From an uncultured Spongiibacteraceae bacterium (GTDB lineage Bacteria > Pseudomonadota > Gammaproteobacteria > Pseudomonadales > CAMLJR01): a DNA stretch of 6,995 bases. Location: assembly GCA_946480345.1 (NCBI GenBank), contig CAMLJR010000149.1, forward strand, positions 1 through 6,995, in the 5' to 3' direction. This document shows positions 5,738 to 6,995 of the stretch, one piece after another; the stretch's first letter is position 1, and each line of letters begins with the position of its first letter. The notes under the pieces are model-generated. The model searched no databases. It saw only the letters and a program-made list of their open reading frames with translations, and was not told where the DNA came from. Position numbers and translations under genes: made by a program.

Positions 5738-6058
5738 TTATCCAGTCGTTAGATGAATCAGGCCGTGCTCAATGCTGAACGCAACCGGCTGCAGATATTG
5801 ACCGCGACACGGCCCATAAATGCACTCCCCGCTTTCGATAACGAACAGCGCACCGTGCGTTGCGCATTGAATCAGCTCGCCGTCGCCGTCGAGAAACTGA
5901 TCTTCGAGCCAGTTCAGCTCGACTCCTCGATGCGGGCAGCTGTTGCGATACACATAAATCTGTCCGTCGCGCTTAATCGCGAACACGCTGTCATTGCCGA
6001 GTTCGAAGCCCTTGGCTTGATTTTCGCCGAGATCATCGACGTGGCATAAAGCCGTCAT
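5738..6058 (-). CDS. Small Rieske [2Fe-2S] ferredoxin
   Basis: This 106-aa soluble cytoplasmic electron carrier has both halves of the Rieske cluster motif: Cys41 and His43 in SCPHRGVEL, and Cys65 and His68 in CATHGALF. The protein is nothing but this domain, the size of ferredoxins that serve ring-hydroxylating oxygenases. The cysteines that form the disulfide in the cytochrome bc1 Rieske protein are missing, which points to a low-potential ferredoxin. Extra cysteines Cys79 and Cys84 lie in GECIYGPCRG. There is no signal peptide. The ATG at 6058 has a weak site (GACGG, 11 bases away). The gene starts 19 bp after the patatin stop and is probably cotranscribed with it. No oxygenase alpha subunit is present; the nearest oxygen-using, electron-requiring enzyme is the desaturase downstream. 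Its true partner cannot be read from sequence. Confidence 0.9.
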   Translation of the reverse strand: MTALCHVDDLGENQAKGFELGNDSVFAIKRDGQIYVYRNSCPHRGVELNWLEDQFLDGDGELIQCATHGALFVIESGECIYGPCRGQYLQPVAFSIEHGLIHLTTG

Positions 6059-6077
6059 AGCGGAAGCCGTCTAATCA

Positions 6078-6995
6078 TCAGGACAGAAACTCCAGTGCGT
6101 GCCGCAGCGTTTCGGCATTGTGTTCGACGCAGGCGCGCCCGGCTGCAATGGCTTCGGCGCCGCGCTGGTATTCGAGCAAACCGATATGGTTGACGTGCGG
6201 CAGCAGGATCACATCGGGCGGATCGCCGGCGAGGCGACTGCGGGTGATGCGGTCCTGCATGATCGTGATGGCACCCTGCATCACTTCGAGGGTGCGCGGG
6301 CCTTCGCCGCCCGCGAGCAGTTGTTTAAGCGGGTTGGTTGCGCCGCGCCACGCGCTGCCGAGGCGGCCAAGCAGGTTGGGTGTGCGCTCGTTATCGTCGA
6401 TGTCCTCATCTTCCGCCCCGAGTTGCACTTGCTGCTGGGAGCGACGCATCAACGAACTCGGGTTGACCGCGATAACGATATCCGCGCCCAGCGCACGACA
6501 GGCAGAAACCGGCACCGGGTTGACCAGTGCGCCATCGACCAGCCAGCGGCCATCCGTGCTGACCGGTGTCAGCATGCCGGGAATGGCGATGGATGCCCGC
6601 ACGGCATCCCAGAGTGGGCCTTTATCGAGCCAGACTTCGCGGCCGGCATATAAATCGGTGGCAATGGCGGCGAATGCTTTCGGCAGCGATTCGATGGGCG
6701 GATTGCCAAACGTCGCGCCCAGATACGCAATGAGAGCGCCGGCTTCGGCGACGCCGCCCTGCGCGAGCAGTCGAATGCCGATATAGCGCATGACATCGCG
6801 ACCACTGAGTTTGCTGACCCATGCGCCCATGTCGTCGAGATGATCGGTTACATAGGCGGCGCCGACGAGCGCGCCCATCGACGATCCACACACAATGTCG
6901 GACTCGATCCCGATTTCGGACAACCCCTGCAACACGCCGATATGGGCAATGCCGCGCGCCGAGCCGGCACCGAGCGCGATGCCGATTTTTTTGCG
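6078..6995 (-). CDS. Patatin-like phospholipase / lipid acyl hydrolase, RssA-like (N-terminus cut by right edge)
   Basis: The frame is open to base 6995, so the start codon lies outside; 305 residues are visible, close to complete for an RssA-like protein of about 300 aa. Counting from the first visible residue, IALGAGSARGIAHIGVL (6-22) holds the glycine-rich oxyanion loop with its conserved Arg, CGSSMGALVGAAY (36-48) holds the GXSXG nucleophile Ser39, and WLVDGALVNPVPV (151-163) holds the catalytic Asp154 of the patatin DGA/G motif. With the Ser-Asp dyad complete, the enzyme should release fatty acids from phospholipids or other acyl esters. No signal peptide is visible, but the first residues are missing. 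A GTG at 6935 is internal to the oxyanion loop and is not the start. The Rieske gene follows 19 bp downstream, suggesting one transcript. The physiological substrate is unknown. Confidence 0.92.
   Translation of the reverse strand, partial: RKKIGIALGAGSARGIAHIGVLQGLSEIGIESDIVCGSSMGALVGAAYVTDHLDDMGAWVSKLSGRDVMRYIGIRLLAQGGVAEAGALIAYLGATFGNPPIESLPKAFAAIATDLYAGREVWLDKGPLWDAVRASIAIPGMLTPVSTDGRWLVDGALVNPVPVSACRALGADIVIAVNPSSLMRRSQQQVQLGAEDEDIDDNERTPNLLGRLGSAWRGATNPLKQLLAGGEGPRTLEVMQGAITIMQDRITRSRLAGDPPDVILLPHVNHIGLLEYQRGAEAIAAGRACVEHNAETLRHALEFLS

Noticed and set aside
6099..6786. Two overlapping plus-strand frames (184 and 222 codons) antisense to the patatin gene
   Set aside because: Both mirror the patatin coding sequence, which has an intact Ser-Asp dyad and oxyanion loop. 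No independent support.
6078..6935. Patatin gene starting at the internal GTG at 6935
   Set aside because: The codons upstream to 6995 encode the conserved glycine-rich oxyanion loop in the same frame, so the true start is beyond the window.

Overview
The window reads as ordinary chromosome from a Gram-negative proteobacterium, probably a gammaproteobacterium. The evidence is a lipid A-related membrane domain, an ArnT-like polyprenyl-phosphate-sugar transferase, an acyl-CoA-type desaturase, an RssA-like patatin and a CHASE4 periplasmic sensor. The lineage cannot be fixed more finely from sequence alone. All seven genes lie on the minus strand, so transcription runs from right to left. The first gene (right edge) and the last (left edge) are cut by the window ends. 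I saw no tRNA, rRNA, CRISPR array, insertion sequence, integrase or phage gene.

In transcription order, right to left. (1) A lipid block: a patatin-like phospholipase lacking its extreme N-terminus, then a small Rieske [2Fe-2S] ferredoxin 19 bp downstream, then after a 170-bp gap a membrane delta-9-type acyl desaturase with an unusual C-terminal coiled-coil-like extension. A stem-loop followed by a T-rich run after the desaturase is the best terminator candidate in the window. (2) An envelope glycosylation cassette: a DPM1/ArnC-like family 2 glycosyltransferase, a 99-aa three-helix protein consisting only of the lipid-A-disaccharide-synthase N-terminal (LABN) domain, and a 554-aa ArnT-like GT83/PMT_2 transferase. 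The three genes are packed with gaps of 15 and 1 bp. (3) After about 210 bp of AT-rich spacer, a Cys-type glutathione peroxidase homologue whose stop is only 3 bp from the start of a CHASE4-domain membrane sensor; the sensor's output domain lies beyond the left edge.

The functional reading is envelope maintenance: fatty-acid release and desaturation, attachment of a sugar to an outer envelope acceptor (probably lipid A or another glycolipid) through a lipid-linked donor, and peroxide defence coupled to a signalling protein. The parts are known families. The less explained points are the job of the stand-alone LABN protein between two glycosyltransferases, the possible Rieske–desaturase partnership, the desaturase tail, and the peroxidase–sensor coupling. 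I do not see a clearly new system here.
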